NCBI RefSeq assembly: GCF_003226555.1
Contig: NZ_QKQS01000006.1
Coordinates: 1-64,000 of the forward strand
Source: Rhodopseudomonas palustris
GTDB taxonomy: Bacteria; Pseudomonadota; Alphaproteobacteria; Rhizobiales; Xanthobacteraceae
DNA: 64,000 nucleotides
Direction of reading: 5' to 3'
Position numbers and translations under genes: made by a program. Below the pieces are notes generated by a model. That model saw only the letters and a program-made list of their open reading frames with translations. It was not told where the DNA came from and did no database searches. This document shows, piece after piece, positions 1-8,052 of the stretch (position 1 is the stretch's first letter; each line of letters begins with the position of its first letter).

Positions 1-98
1 AAAACCCTGCCGCGATGCCCCTGTTGTGGCCTCGCGGCAGCATCAAGCCGGCGGCGGAAACTTATGACGCAGTAGTACTAACCCACCCTACACCCCTC

Positions 99-122
99 CC
101 CTCTCCCCCGCGCGGGAGAGGG
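99..122. repeat. Perfect intergenic inverted repeat
   Basis: A 9-bp arm CCCTCTCCC and its exact complement GGGAGAGGG flank a 6-base GC centre. It lies just past the stop codon of the capsid gene, so it could act as a terminator of that minus-strand transcript, although no clear T-run follows. The wording resembles dispersed intergenic palindromes of Bradyrhizobium/Rhodopseudomonas genomes; copy number cannot be judged from this window. Confidence 0.5.
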
Positions 123-139
123 CGAGCGGGCGCTGCGCT

Positions 140-1399
140 TCAGCTCGCCGCGAACTTCACCAGCTTGATGGCGTCGAAATCCTGGACGCCGCCGCCGACG
201 CGCTTGGTGGTGTAGAACAGCACGTAGGGCTTCGACGAGTACGGGTCGCGCAGCACGCGCACGCCCTGGCGATCGACGATCAGATAGCCGCGGCGGAAGT
301 CGCCGAACGCGATCGACAGCGAATTCGCCGCGATGTCCGGCATGTCCTCGGCATCCGCGAGCGGGAAGCCGGCGAGGCTGGCGCGGCCGCCGGCGGTGAC
401 CGGCGGCTGCCACAGATAGGCGCCCGAGGAATCCTTGAACTTGCGGATCGCCGCCTGCGTCCGCCGGTTCATCACGAAGCTGGCGTTCTGGCGATAGCCC
501 GGCCGCAGCGCGTAGATCAGATCGATCAGCACGTCGCCGGGCGCGGTGGCGGCGAACGCGCCGGCGGCGCCGGTCGAGATGGTGCCGAGCTTGCCCCAGC
601 TCCAGGCGCTGTTGGCCGCGGTCGGCACGGCGAGGAAGCCCTTCGGCTTACTGACGCCGTCGCCGGACACGAAGGCGATGCCCTCCTGCTCGGCGAACGC
701 CTGGTCGATCTCGCCGGCCAGCCAGTCGTCGATGTTCACTGCAGAGTCGTCGAGCAGCGTCGCGGTCGCGGCCGGCATCGCATACAGCTCCATCGCCGGA
801 AACGACAGCGCATCCAGCGACGGCGACGCGGTCTGCGGCCGGGCGTCGCTCTCGCCGACCCAGCCGGTCGCCGGCCCGGTGGTGACGAACGGCTTCTTGT
901 ACACCCCGCCGGAGATCTCGCGCACGGTGGCGAGCGAGCGGATCGGCGAGATCGCGGCGAGCCGCGCCGAGATGGTGTGCTCGAGCTCGGTCGGCACCAG
1001 ATAGCCGCCGTCGGGATCAGAGCCGACCGACAGCGCCTTGGTCTCCAGCCGGCGCAGGCTGGCGGCCTCGCCGCTGCGCACATAGGCCTCGAACGCGCTC
1101 TTGTGCTCGCGCTGATCGGCGGCCGGCTGCGGTCGCTCCGCCGCAAGCTGCGGCCGCGCCGCCTTCAGGGCGAGTTCGTCGAGCCGGCGCTGCTGGTGAT
1201 CCAGCGCGGCGTCGATCCGCGCCAGCTTCTCCTCGGCCAGCACGTCGCCCTTGCCAGTCTCGATCGCCTTCAGCCGCGCGTCGTTCTCGGCCTTGTAGTC
1301 CTCGAACGCGCGCATCAAGGCATCGAACACCTGCTGCGCATCGTCGCCGGCAAAGCCGGCCTTGGTCTCGGGAGCAGCACTGACGCGATCGTAGTTCAT
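140..1399 (-). CDS. HK97-family major capsid protein, gene-transfer-agent-like
   Basis: Major head subunit of an HK97-fold capsid, 419 aa. A charged, helical N-terminal segment (about residues 25-95, containing AFEDYKAENDARL) looks like the delta/scaffold part that the prohead protease removes. The HK97 fold follows from about residue 110 (KALSVGSDPDGGYLVPTE). From family knowledge, the delta-segment wording and the length resemble gene 5 of RcGTA-type gene transfer agents of alphaproteobacteria. The ATG is preceded by AGGAGAG at good spacing. In a standard cluster the protease gene lies directly upstream; here two small membrane-protein genes intervene. No adaptor or tail gene is visible before the window edge, so whether the cluster continues is unknown. 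Confidence 0.9.
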   Translation of the reverse strand: MNYDRVSAAPETKAGFAGDDAQQVFDALMRAFEDYKAENDARLKAIETGKGDVLAEEKLARIDAALDHQQRRLDELALKAARPQLAAERPQPAADQREHKSAFEAYVRSGEAASLRRLETKALSVGSDPDGGYLVPTELEHTISARLAAISPIRSLATVREISGGVYKKPFVTTGPATGWVGESDARPQTASPSLDALSFPAMELYAMPAATATLLDDSAVNIDDWLAGEIDQAFAEQEGIAFVSGDGVSKPKGFLAVPTAANSAWSWGKLGTISTGAAGAFAATAPGDVLIDLIYALRPGYRQNASFVMNRRTQAAIRKFKDSSGAYLWQPPVTAGGRASLAGFPLADAEDMPDIAANSLSIAFGDFRRGYLIVDRQGVRVLRDPYSSKPYVLFYTTKRVGGGVQDFDAIKLVKFAAS

Positions 1400-1507
1400 C
1401 GGTCTCTCCTAGTTGAAGCTTGGACGACAGCCAAACAAAAACGCCGCGGCGGAAGCCACGGCGTGATAACTAGCCAATAGAGTAAGTAAGTTCAGTAGAA
1501 CGTTGTT

Positions 1508-2047
1508 CTAAGCGGGAACCAGCTTGTGAGATGCATGCCGGAAATCGCGGAAAGCACGGCCAATCGTCTCCATCTCGGAAACCCTCTGAACCGGCTGCTC
1601 GTCGGAGGCAAGATACTCAGCCATCGCCGAACGAGCCTTCACGCCCCAGATCGGATGGGTATAAGTCATGGCCATAAATCCAGCCTGACAAGCCTTTAAG
1701 AAGAGCTCCGTTGATTCCGGCTTCTGGGACACGAACAGGACCTCTTCTTGGCCAATCGCCCTCGCACTCTTCTTGGCCTCCACCAGTCTACGACTGTACA
1801 CCATGTAAAGACCCATCGCGGCGTTCTTGTTAGCAATACAAGTGTTGATACCCTCGAGTAATTCGAGCCAGTCCTTCGGGATTTCGGTCTTCAGCGATTT
1901 CTTTGTTAGATTGAAAAACTGGTCGGACCAGTACTCGTAAGCTGTCAGCCGTTTAATTTCCATCTCGGCAAAACGCGCGTAGCCCAAGAACGCCAGTACC
2001 GACGCTGCGACAAACGCAAGTAGAAGAAGCGCATGTGGCAAAGTCAT
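1508..2047 (-). CDS. Unknown protein with one N-terminal membrane segment, inserted in capsid module
   Basis: I do not recognise this 179-aa protein. Residues 5-22 form one hydrophobic segment (ALLLLAFVAASVLAFLGY). The rest is soluble, mostly helical and charged, and is probably cytoplasmic. Its start overlaps the stop of the 88-aa gene upstream by ATGA, so the two are translationally coupled. The pair lies between prohead protease and capsid, where alphaproteobacterial GTA clusters normally have nothing. Base composition is clearly more AT-rich than the flanking head genes, which suggests a separate origin. A moron-like cargo role is only inference. Confidence 0.65.
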   Translation of the reverse strand: MTLPHALLLLAFVAASVLAFLGYARFAEMEIKRLTAYEYWSDQFFNLTKKSLKTEIPKDWLELLEGINTCIANKNAAMGLYMVYSRRLVEAKKSARAIGQEEVLFVSQKPESTELFLKACQAGFMAMTYTHPIWGVKARSAMAEYLASDEQPVQRVSEMETIGRAFRDFRHASHKLVPA

Positions 2048-2310
2048 TTTACCTTCCCTCGTGCTTGCTGGATTGCGCTCTGGATGTTGGACTGCTTGCC
2101 TTCGACCTTTCTTTGTACGTCAAGCATCAAGCGGCGATGTTTCAAGACAATCTCTAAAGTCTTGTTAAACGCTTGGACTAAAGCCGGGCCCCGAATGATA
2201 AAGGCTACACCGAACGATAGAGTCAACACGAGTAACAGCGCACCACCGAGTCCGATCCGCTCGACCACTTCCGGCCACTGGCCTGGATCAATTGTAACGT
2301 TACTGTTCAC
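2044..2310 (-). CDS. Small single-pass membrane protein, partner of the 179-aa gene
   Basis: An 88-aa protein of unknown function. It has one membrane segment at about residues 20-40 (IGLGGALLLVLTLSFGVAFI), followed by a basic helical tail (KHRRLMLDVQRKVEGKQSN). The proposed start is GTG without a clear Shine-Dalgarno sequence, so the true start is uncertain. It shares an ATGA overlap with the following gene. AT-rich DNA lies upstream: on the minus strand TTGAAG and TATATT are spaced 18 bp, but the -10 would abut the proposed start. The size and topology would fit a holin-like or superinfection-type membrane protein, but nothing specific supports that. Confidence 0.55.
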   Translation of the reverse strand: MNSNVTIDPGQWPEVVERIGLGGALLLVLTLSFGVAFIIRGPALVQAFNKTLEIVLKHRRLMLDVQRKVEGKQSNIQSAIQQARGKVK

Positions 2311-2441
2311 AATATAGTTCCGACCTCAACATCGCTTCAAAAAAAACTTGAGAAAATCTGAATTACAGTCGGAATCGAGTTAAATCAACGCGACATTCGA
2401 AGGCGATCAAGAACAAATCGAGCACACACCAGGGCATTCGG

Positions 2442-3122
2442 CTAGCCCTCTGTGAAACGTACTGCCCGGCTGCGACTGATCCCTGCCAGCGCCTGTTTGC
2501 GGCCGGCGCGGGTGGACAGCGTCGCCGCGATCCTCCCGCGCCGGATCGGCGATGCCGGTGCCTCCGCGGCATCGTCCGAACGGGTCGGTACTACGTCCTG
2601 CACGCGGCGCCACGCCGCCTCCGCCGCGGCGCGCTGCGGCGAGGGCCGCGGCGTGTGCTTGACGGTCGCGATCCGCGCGCCGTTCAGCAGCGGAAAGGTG
2701 ACGATCGAGATCTCCCAGAGATCGACCTGATACAGCCGCCGCACCCGCGTCTTCGGATCGATCTGGCCGCGCACCGTGCGATAGCCGATCGACAGCCCGT
2801 CGATCGCGCCGGCGCGGAGCAGCGCCAGGAGTTCACGGCCGCGCGCCACATCCGGGATCAGCCGGCCGCGGGCACGCAGGCCCCGCAGGTCTTCGGCCAG
2901 CTCCAGCCAGACCCCGACCGGCTCGGCCGGATCGTGCTGGAACAGCATCGGGATTTTTCGCAAGCCGCGCTGCTTCAGCGTCTGGGTGAAGGCGCCGGGC
3001 ATCACCATGTCGCGGGCCTGGTCGATCTCGCCGAACAGGCTGGCATAGCCGTCGATGCTGCCGTCCTCGGCCAGCGACAGCCGCGCCGGCAGCGGCGCAG
3101 GCAAAGGCGACGGGGCGAGCAT
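2442..3122 (-). CDS. HK97-family prohead protease, gene-transfer-agent-like
   Basis: Serine protease of the HK97 gp4 family (peptidase family U35/S78), which trims the capsid delta segment during head maturation; 226 aa. Family signatures are visible: DGYASLFGEIDQARDMVMPGAF near the N-terminus (residues about 24-45), the histidine of MLFQHDP, the serine of IDGLSIGYR and the downstream DLWEISIVTFPLL strand. After about residue 160 comes a basic, low-complexity tail. In phages such tails may be removed by self-cleavage; that is inference here. It lies between the small-protein pair and the inserted membrane-protein pair, on the strand of portal and capsid. Confidence 0.88.
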   Translation of the reverse strand: MLAPSPLPAPLPARLSLAEDGSIDGYASLFGEIDQARDMVMPGAFTQTLKQRGLRKIPMLFQHDPAEPVGVWLELAEDLRGLRARGRLIPDVARGRELLALLRAGAIDGLSIGYRTVRGQIDPKTRVRRLYQVDLWEISIVTFPLLNGARIATVKHTPRPSPQRAAAEAAWRRVQDVVPTRSDDAAEAPASPIRRGRIAATLSTRAGRKQALAGISRSRAVRFTEG

Positions 3123-3208
3123 GTGCGGCCTCGCAGGATACGAGTGAGTTCGGATGGCGATGGAGAACGCTGGTATGCGCGGCGGAGTAGCCGCGGGCTG
3201 CGCGGCGG

Positions 3209-3388
3209 TTACTTCGCCCGCTTGGCCGAGCGCTTGCGCGGCGGCGGCTTGGGCGCGGCGCGCCGCGCCGCCGGCTTGCGATGCGCGCCGGCCAGATGCG
3301 CCAGGAACTCGCGGAAGATCGTCTGCGGATCCTTCGCCGATTTGGTCTCGGCGCGGCCCCGGTTCAGCACGGTGGAGAGCCGCTGCAT
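3209..3388 (-). CDS. Small basic protein in portal-protease gap (GTA gene 3.5 position)
   Basis: A 59-aa protein whose C-terminal half is almost entirely K, R, A and P (RRAAPKPPPRKRSAKRAK). The start is chosen because AGGAG sits 8 nt upstream and overlaps the stop codon of the preceding 66-aa gene, with a 4-nt gap between the two. That spacing indicates translational coupling. In RcGTA-like clusters a small gene (3.5) lies between portal and protease, and this gene takes that position. The sequence itself is not recognisable. The strong basic charge would suit nucleic-acid contact, but that is speculation. Confidence 0.6.
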   Translation of the reverse strand: MQRLSTVLNRGRAETKSAKDPQTIFREFLAHLAGAHRKPAARRAAPKPPPRKRSAKRAK

Positions 3389-3392
3389 CGCC

Positions 3393-3593
3393 CTACTCCT
3401 CGTCAATCGCCCGGCGCCGCGCGCGGCGGTTGAACAGCTCGAGCGCGTGGACGAAATCATCGAACCGCCGCACCGCCGCCGCCCACTCGCGAAGCACAAA
3501 CCACAATCCCAAACTGGCGCCGACTGCCCACAGCAGCAAAGCCACGTGAGCGAGGTCACCGCGCTCGGAAAACATCTTGATCAGATCGGACAT
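3393..3593 (-). CDS. Small membrane protein in GTA-like head module
   Basis: A 66-aa protein with one membrane segment (about residues 14-34, VALLLWAVGASLGLWFVL), followed by an amphipathic charged tail (ELFNRRARRRAIDEE). The ATG at the MSDLIK start is preferred over an upstream in-frame ATG pair because GCGAG lies at normal distance. It ends 4 nt before the 59-aa basic protein. Position between portal and protease suggests a role tied to the head module, but no family can be named with certainty. Confidence 0.6.
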   Translation of the reverse strand: MSDLIKMFSERGDLAHVALLLWAVGASLGLWFVLREWAAAVRRFDDFVHALELFNRRARRRAIDEE

Positions 3594-3686
3594 CGGCATC
3601 TCGCCCGCAGACACCCGCGTAGTGGGGAGTCGTCCACCCGCCGTCAGTTATTCGGCATCAGCAGAGAAACGTTCTGCGCTCGCAGC

Positions 3687-4280
3687 TCAGCGGCGCAAAA
3701 ACCCGAAGCCGTCGCCGGGTGGCTGCTCGTTGATATCTTCATCCCGCAATACGCGTGGCTCCGGCCCGGGTTTGAAGAAACCCGGGAAAGGAAAGGTTTT
3801 CGGTGGAAGATCCTTGCCGTCGACCCATTCGATGCTGGTCGGTAGTTCGCCGTCCCGCTCCATGAACTCCTTCACGGCGGGCCACGCTTGCGCGTAGGGA
3901 ATAAACAGACCGATCGGCCGCAAATCGCCCTGCAGCGTCCGCAACCACTCCTTGATCCGGCTCATGTCACCCTTGGAGTAACAATCAAACGGCTGCCTGA
4001 TCCGGCCATCCCATTTTCGGTAGTACAGGAAAATGCCGAAATCCGGCGTGCCCACCATCGTGAGGCTCGCGGTAACCTGATCGATCCCGGGCTGGCCGTC
4101 GGTGCCGTACAATCCCGAAATCTCGAGCCCGAACTCGTCGTTTCCGTGCGGATCGGGAGCCCACGGATTCTCGGCCGGCGCCAGGAAGTAAGGCGCTAGC
4201 TCGCCGGGCTCCGGCCAACCGTCCGGGTCCAGATCTTGAAAGTAGATCCGTTTCCTCACTTCCTTCTCCAGACTTGCCAT
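3687..4280 (-). CDS. Unknown soluble protein inserted between portal and protease genes
   Basis: A 197-aa soluble protein rich in aromatic residues and proline, with acidic N- and C-terminal parts. It has no signal peptide or membrane segment. Recognisable stretches are DPDGWPEPGELAPYF, DEFGLEISGLYGTDG, FGIFLYYRKWDGR and PTSIEWVDGKDLPP. I cannot assign a family; the overall look recalls small immunity-type (Imm) proteins, but no toxin gene is adjacent, so this is weak. It sits inside the head module on the same strand, 116 bp after the portal gene, where RcGTA-like clusters have no such gene. It is therefore likely accessory cargo. Confidence 0.65.
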   Translation of the reverse strand: MASLEKEVRKRIYFQDLDPDGWPEPGELAPYFLAPAENPWAPDPHGNDEFGLEISGLYGTDGQPGIDQVTASLTMVGTPDFGIFLYYRKWDGRIRQPFDCYSKGDMSRIKEWLRTLQGDLRPIGLFIPYAQAWPAVKEFMERDGELPTSIEWVDGKDLPPKTFPFPGFFKPGPEPRVLRDEDINEQPPGDGFGFLRR

Positions 4281-4396
4281 TCCCCCTGCCGCATCACGCT
4301 CGCACGACCTGATCTTGCCTCACGAATCGTGACATGAGGATTGCCTAATTGCAGTCCGACTTTCGGCAACAGGTGCAGCCTGCGAGCCGCCCGTCC

Positions 4397-5584
4397 TCAC
4401 CCCAGCCGGTCGCCGCCATCGATCGGTGCGTAGCCGACCGCTTCGCGCTTTTCGTTCAGGGTGAGGAACGGCGCTGCCGTGACGCGATCCCACAGCGCGG
4501 TGCGGTCGGGCGACAGCGCGTCGATCCGGTCGGTGTCGATCACCAGGCGGACGCCGTCTCCGAATTGCGGCGACAGCCACTGCGCCAGCGCATTGCCGAC
4601 CCGCGTCGCCAGCGGCAGCACGGTCTGGCGCACGAAGCTGCGGTTGGCTTCCTGGTAGTTCGAGAATGTGTTGTCGCCCGGGATGCCGAGCAGCATCGGC
4701 GGCACGCCGAACGCCAACGCGATCTCGCGCGCGGCAGCGTGCTTGGCCTCGAGAAAGTCCATGTCCTTCGGCGACAGCGCCATCGCCTTCCAGTCGAGCC
4801 CGCCTTCGAGCAGCAGCGGCCGGCCGGCATTGGCGGCGCCTGCGTAAGTGTTCTCCAATTCGCGCTTCAGCCGCTCGAACTGGTTCTCGCTGAGCACCGC
4901 GCCCTCCGGGCCGGCATATACCAGCGCGCCCGAGGGCCGCGCCGAATTGTCGAGCAACGCCTTGTTCCAGCGCGCAGCGGCGTTGTGGGTGTCGACCGCG
5001 ACCGCGGCGGCTTCGAGCGGCGCCAGGCCGTAGTGGTCGTCGAGCGGATGGAAGAACGTCAGATGCAAGATCGGCGAAACCGGAACGGCATGCTGATCGA
5101 ACCGCACGGTGCGGCCGCCGACGCTGTAGTCATACGCCTCCGCCCAGCCATCGGCGCCGGGGATCAACTTGATGCGGTCGGGGCGCAGCGCGTAGAGCCC
5201 GTGCACGGCCTCGCCGAGCGTCACCGCTTCGATATAGGCGTTGCCGGCGAGCAGCAGATGCGCGTACAGCGTCTCCAGCAGCGCAGCGCCGTCCTGGCGC
5301 GGGTTGGGGCGCGCCAGCAGCGCGGCGAGCGGATGCGCCTCCTTCTCCTGCGCGCCGTCGAACACACCGAACACGCAAGCCGCTGCATTCTCCGCCACCA
5401 GCCTCACGCAGCGATACACGATCGCGTTGCCGACATATCCCTCCCGCGCCAGGCCGGTATAGTCCCGCGGCGTCCACCGCGGCCGTCCGCCGAACCCCAC
5501 CGCAAGTACCTGCGCGGTGCGCGATGTCTTCGCTTCGGGGGCTCCGAGAAACGCCTTAAGACGCTCGAGCATCGGCAAATCCAT
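4397..5584 (-). CDS. Phage portal protein, HK97 family, gene-transfer-agent-like
   Basis: Dodecameric portal subunit through which DNA enters the head; 395 aa, the usual length for GTA gene 3. Family features include YVGNAIVYRCVRLVAENAA (about residues 49-67), LLARPNPRQDGAALLETLYAHLLLAGNAYIE, the GLAPLEAAAVAVDTHNAAARWNKALLDN core and the VPPMLLGIPGDNTFSNYQEANRSF segment typical of HK97 portals. Immediately upstream on this strand is a chemoreceptor gene rather than the terminase large subunit that normally precedes the portal. The packaging motor must therefore be elsewhere or lost. The start at MDLPML is the first good ATG. Confidence 0.9.
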   Translation of the reverse strand: MDLPMLERLKAFLGAPEAKTSRTAQVLAVGFGGRPRWTPRDYTGLAREGYVGNAIVYRCVRLVAENAAACVFGVFDGAQEKEAHPLAALLARPNPRQDGAALLETLYAHLLLAGNAYIEAVTLGEAVHGLYALRPDRIKLIPGADGWAEAYDYSVGGRTVRFDQHAVPVSPILHLTFFHPLDDHYGLAPLEAAAVAVDTHNAAARWNKALLDNSARPSGALVYAGPEGAVLSENQFERLKRELENTYAGAANAGRPLLLEGGLDWKAMALSPKDMDFLEAKHAAAREIALAFGVPPMLLGIPGDNTFSNYQEANRSFVRQTVLPLATRVGNALAQWLSPQFGDGVRLVIDTDRIDALSPDRTALWDRVTAAPFLTLNEKREAVGYAPIDGGDRLG

Positions 5585-5713
5585 CTGACGCTCCTGGTAT
5601 GAGGGAGTTCCGTTGCCGACGCCCCAAGATCGGGGCGGCCGAAAACACGAAGGCCCCGCGCACGCAATATCAGCGCGCCGCGAGGCCCTTGTTCAAAACG
5701 TTCAGGCGGAAGA

Positions 5714-7393
5714 TTAGCCGGCTGCGATCCGCGCCGCCTCGGCGGCCGCGCGTTGCATGCTGTTCGACATCTCGCTGGTCACGGTGCTCTGCTCTTCGAC
5801 CGCGGCAGCGGTCGAGGTGACGTATTCGCTGACCTCGTTGATCGCCTGCTTGATAGCGTTCAGCGCCGTGGCGACATCGCCGGAGATCGAATTGAGGCTG
5901 CTGATTTCCTCGCCGATCTTGTCGGTGGCCTGCTTGGCCTGATTGGCGAGATTTTTGACCTCGGCTGCGACCACCGCGAAACCGCGGCCGGCCTCGCCGG
6001 CACGCGCCGATTCGATGGTGGCATTCAGCGCCAGAAGGTTGATCTGGCTGGTGATGTTGTTGATCAGCTCGACGATGCCGCTCATCGATTGCGCCGCGCT
6101 GGTGAGGCGCTGCGCCTGGGCGTCGGCATTCGACACGCGATCGACGGCGCCGGCGGCGGTCTCGCGGGACTTGGTCATCGTCGAGGAAATCTCGCGCACC
6201 GACGCGTTGAGCTCCTCGGCGCCGGCGGCCACGGTCTCCATCATGCCGCGCACCTTTTCGTTGCCGATTCGCGCGAGCACCTGCTGGGTGACGTCGGTGG
6301 CGTATTTCACCACCTTGAACGGCTTGCCGTTGAGGTCGAGGATCGGGTTGTAGGACGCCTGGATGTACACTTCCCGACCGCCTTTGCCGATCCGCTTGTA
6401 CTCCGCCGCCTGGTACTGGCCGCGGCTCAGCGCTGCCCAGAATTCGCGATACGCAGCTCCGTCGCGTTCGGACGGATCGACGAACATGCTGTGCTGCTTG
6501 CCCTTGATTTCTGCGATCGAGTAGCCCAGCGCGTTCAGGAAATTGTCGTTCGCATTGAGGATCGTGCCGTCCATGCTGAACTCGATGACCGCCTGCGATT
6601 TGCCGATCGCCTCGATCTGCCCGGCGAGATCGGCATTCTTCAACTTCTCAGCGGTGACGTCGACGGCGAATTTCACCACCTTGGCGGGCTTGCCCTTGTC
6701 GTCGAAGATCGGATTGTAGGAGGCCTGAATCCAAACCTCCTTGCCACCCTTTCCGATCCGCTTGTACTCGGCGGCCTGGTACTGGCCGCGGTTGAGCGCC
6801 GCCCAAAATTCGCGATAGGCGCCACTGTCGCGCATCGCCGGCTCGACGAAAATGCTGTGGTGCTTTCCCTTGATCTCATCCAGGGTGTAGCCCATCGTCT
6901 TCAGGAAGTTCTCGTTGGCGGAACGGATCGTGCCGTCCATCTCGAACTCGATTACCGCCTGGGAGCGGTTGGCGGCGGCGACCTGTCCGGCGAAGTCGAC
7001 GTTCTGCAGGCGGATCGCGGCGTCCGCCCATTCAACCACGACGCCGGCGCGGCTGCCGTCGGGGTTGTTCAGCGGCGTCGCCACCAGATCGAAGCTCCGG
7101 GTGCCGACCTTGATAGTGGCGCGGTGCACCGAATTGAGCGCCTTCAGCATTTGGCGCTGATGGCTGGGATTCTTATGGAAGCCGTCGATATTGGTGCCGA
7201 CCAGGGTATCGACGTTGAAATTCGGCATTTCCTTCTTCATGTCCGGCTCGGCTTCGCGCAACAGCGCGGTCACCGCGTCGTTCATGTAGACGATATTGAG
7301 ATCCGCATCCGACACCATGATGTTGGCGGATACCAGCTTCGTCGCCATCAACGCCAGAGCGCCGGAATCCTTCTTCGAGCCACGTCCAAACAT
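5714..7393 (-). CDS. Soluble methyl-accepting chemotaxis protein with three PAS domains
   Basis: Cytoplasmic chemoreceptor, 559 aa, with no membrane segment. PAS domains lie at about residues 14-125, 135-250 and 257-372; PAS2 and PAS3 are near-duplicates (both contain AAYKR-type EYKRIGKGG and IQASYNPI motifs with short spacers). A coiled-coil signalling domain follows, with the conserved hairpin tip [28 protein letters not shown] split around residue 470. The C-terminus lacks a CheR-binding pentapeptide. By family knowledge, PAS-MCP proteins of this type often bind heme or flavin and sense oxygen or redox; the ligand here is unknown. Its 3' end is 129 bp from the portal gene. Confidence 0.92.
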   Translation of the reverse strand: MFGRGSKKDSGALALMATKLVSANIMVSDADLNIVYMNDAVTALLREAEPDMKKEMPNFNVDTLVGTNIDGFHKNPSHQRQMLKALNSVHRATIKVGTRSFDLVATPLNNPDGSRAGVVVEWADAAIRLQNVDFAGQVAAANRSQAVIEFEMDGTIRSANENFLKTMGYTLDEIKGKHHSIFVEPAMRDSGAYREFWAALNRGQYQAAEYKRIGKGGKEVWIQASYNPIFDDKGKPAKVVKFAVDVTAEKLKNADLAGQIEAIGKSQAVIEFSMDGTILNANDNFLNALGYSIAEIKGKQHSMFVDPSERDGAAYREFWAALSRGQYQAAEYKRIGKGGREVYIQASYNPILDLNGKPFKVVKYATDVTQQVLARIGNEKVRGMMETVAAGAEELNASVREISSTMTKSRETAAGAVDRVSNADAQAQRLTSAAQSMSGIVELINNITSQINLLALNATIESARAGEAGRGFAVVAAEVKNLANQAKQATDKIGEEISSLNSISGDVATALNAIKQAINEVSEYVTSTAAAVEEQSTVTSEMSNSMQRAAAEAARIAAG

Positions 7394-7661
7394 TCCGGGT
7401 CTCCTCGCATCCGATTTTCATTCGGCTGCGAAGAGCTATGACCGGAGGATCGAAAACAGAGGCTTAACTACACGTCTCGTAGTATTACCTAACAATTACC
7501 AATTCAAATGTTCGCAACCAAATGCTCGTCACACAATTCAACATTTCTGGTGCAGCAGCTTGATGCCTTGCCGATACGTACGCGCCGACGGCGCTTGAAT
7601 TTTGCACCCGCCCCGTAAGAATACCACCTGCATCAACCGACGGTGCTTGCGACGGTTCGCC

Positions 7662-7814
7662 TCACACCCTGAACCACACGAACCAGATCACCCCCAGGAT
7701 CATCACCGCGAGGCCGGTACTGATCGTGAGGAGTGCCAGAACCGAGGGACCGCGCTCCCCCTGCCGCGCTTCGATCGGATTCTCAACGATACGGCCATTC
7801 TCACGCGTCGCCAT
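7662..7814 (-). CDS. Small single-pass membrane protein (50 aa)
   Basis: Conserved-looking short protein: a charged N-terminus (MATRENGRIVENPIEARQGE) followed by one membrane helix (LALLTISTGLAVMILGVIWFVWF) that ends the protein. The ATG is supported by AGGGAGG at the right distance, which a longer in-frame extension lacks. Proteins of this form are common and unannotated in Nitrobacteraceae. It stands alone between the chemoreceptor and the polymerase-like membrane gene. Function unknown. Confidence 0.65.
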   Translation of the reverse strand: MATRENGRIVENPIEARQGERGPSVLALLTISTGLAVMILGVIWFVWFRV

Positions 7815-8052
7815 GCATCCCTCCCTGGTTGATCCGGCGCAGTCCGCACGCCATCGAGGGTCCAACGCGTCATCCCGATACCTGTTCCCGACAGGTCGCC
7901 TTCGCCCTCGCAAGAATATCAAGAGGAGGTATCGGCGCAGAACGCGCGTTGAACAACGCCGAAGCGCCCGACACGTCAGCGTCGCGCCGTCGTCCAAACC
8001 CAATTGTGGAGCATGGCCGAACCCTATGCGAGGAGCGTCACGCTGTCAAGGA

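Noticed and set aside
5640-5690. Imperfect GC inverted repeat after the chemoreceptor as a terminator
   Set aside because: The arms match only with bulges and no T-run follows on the minus strand.
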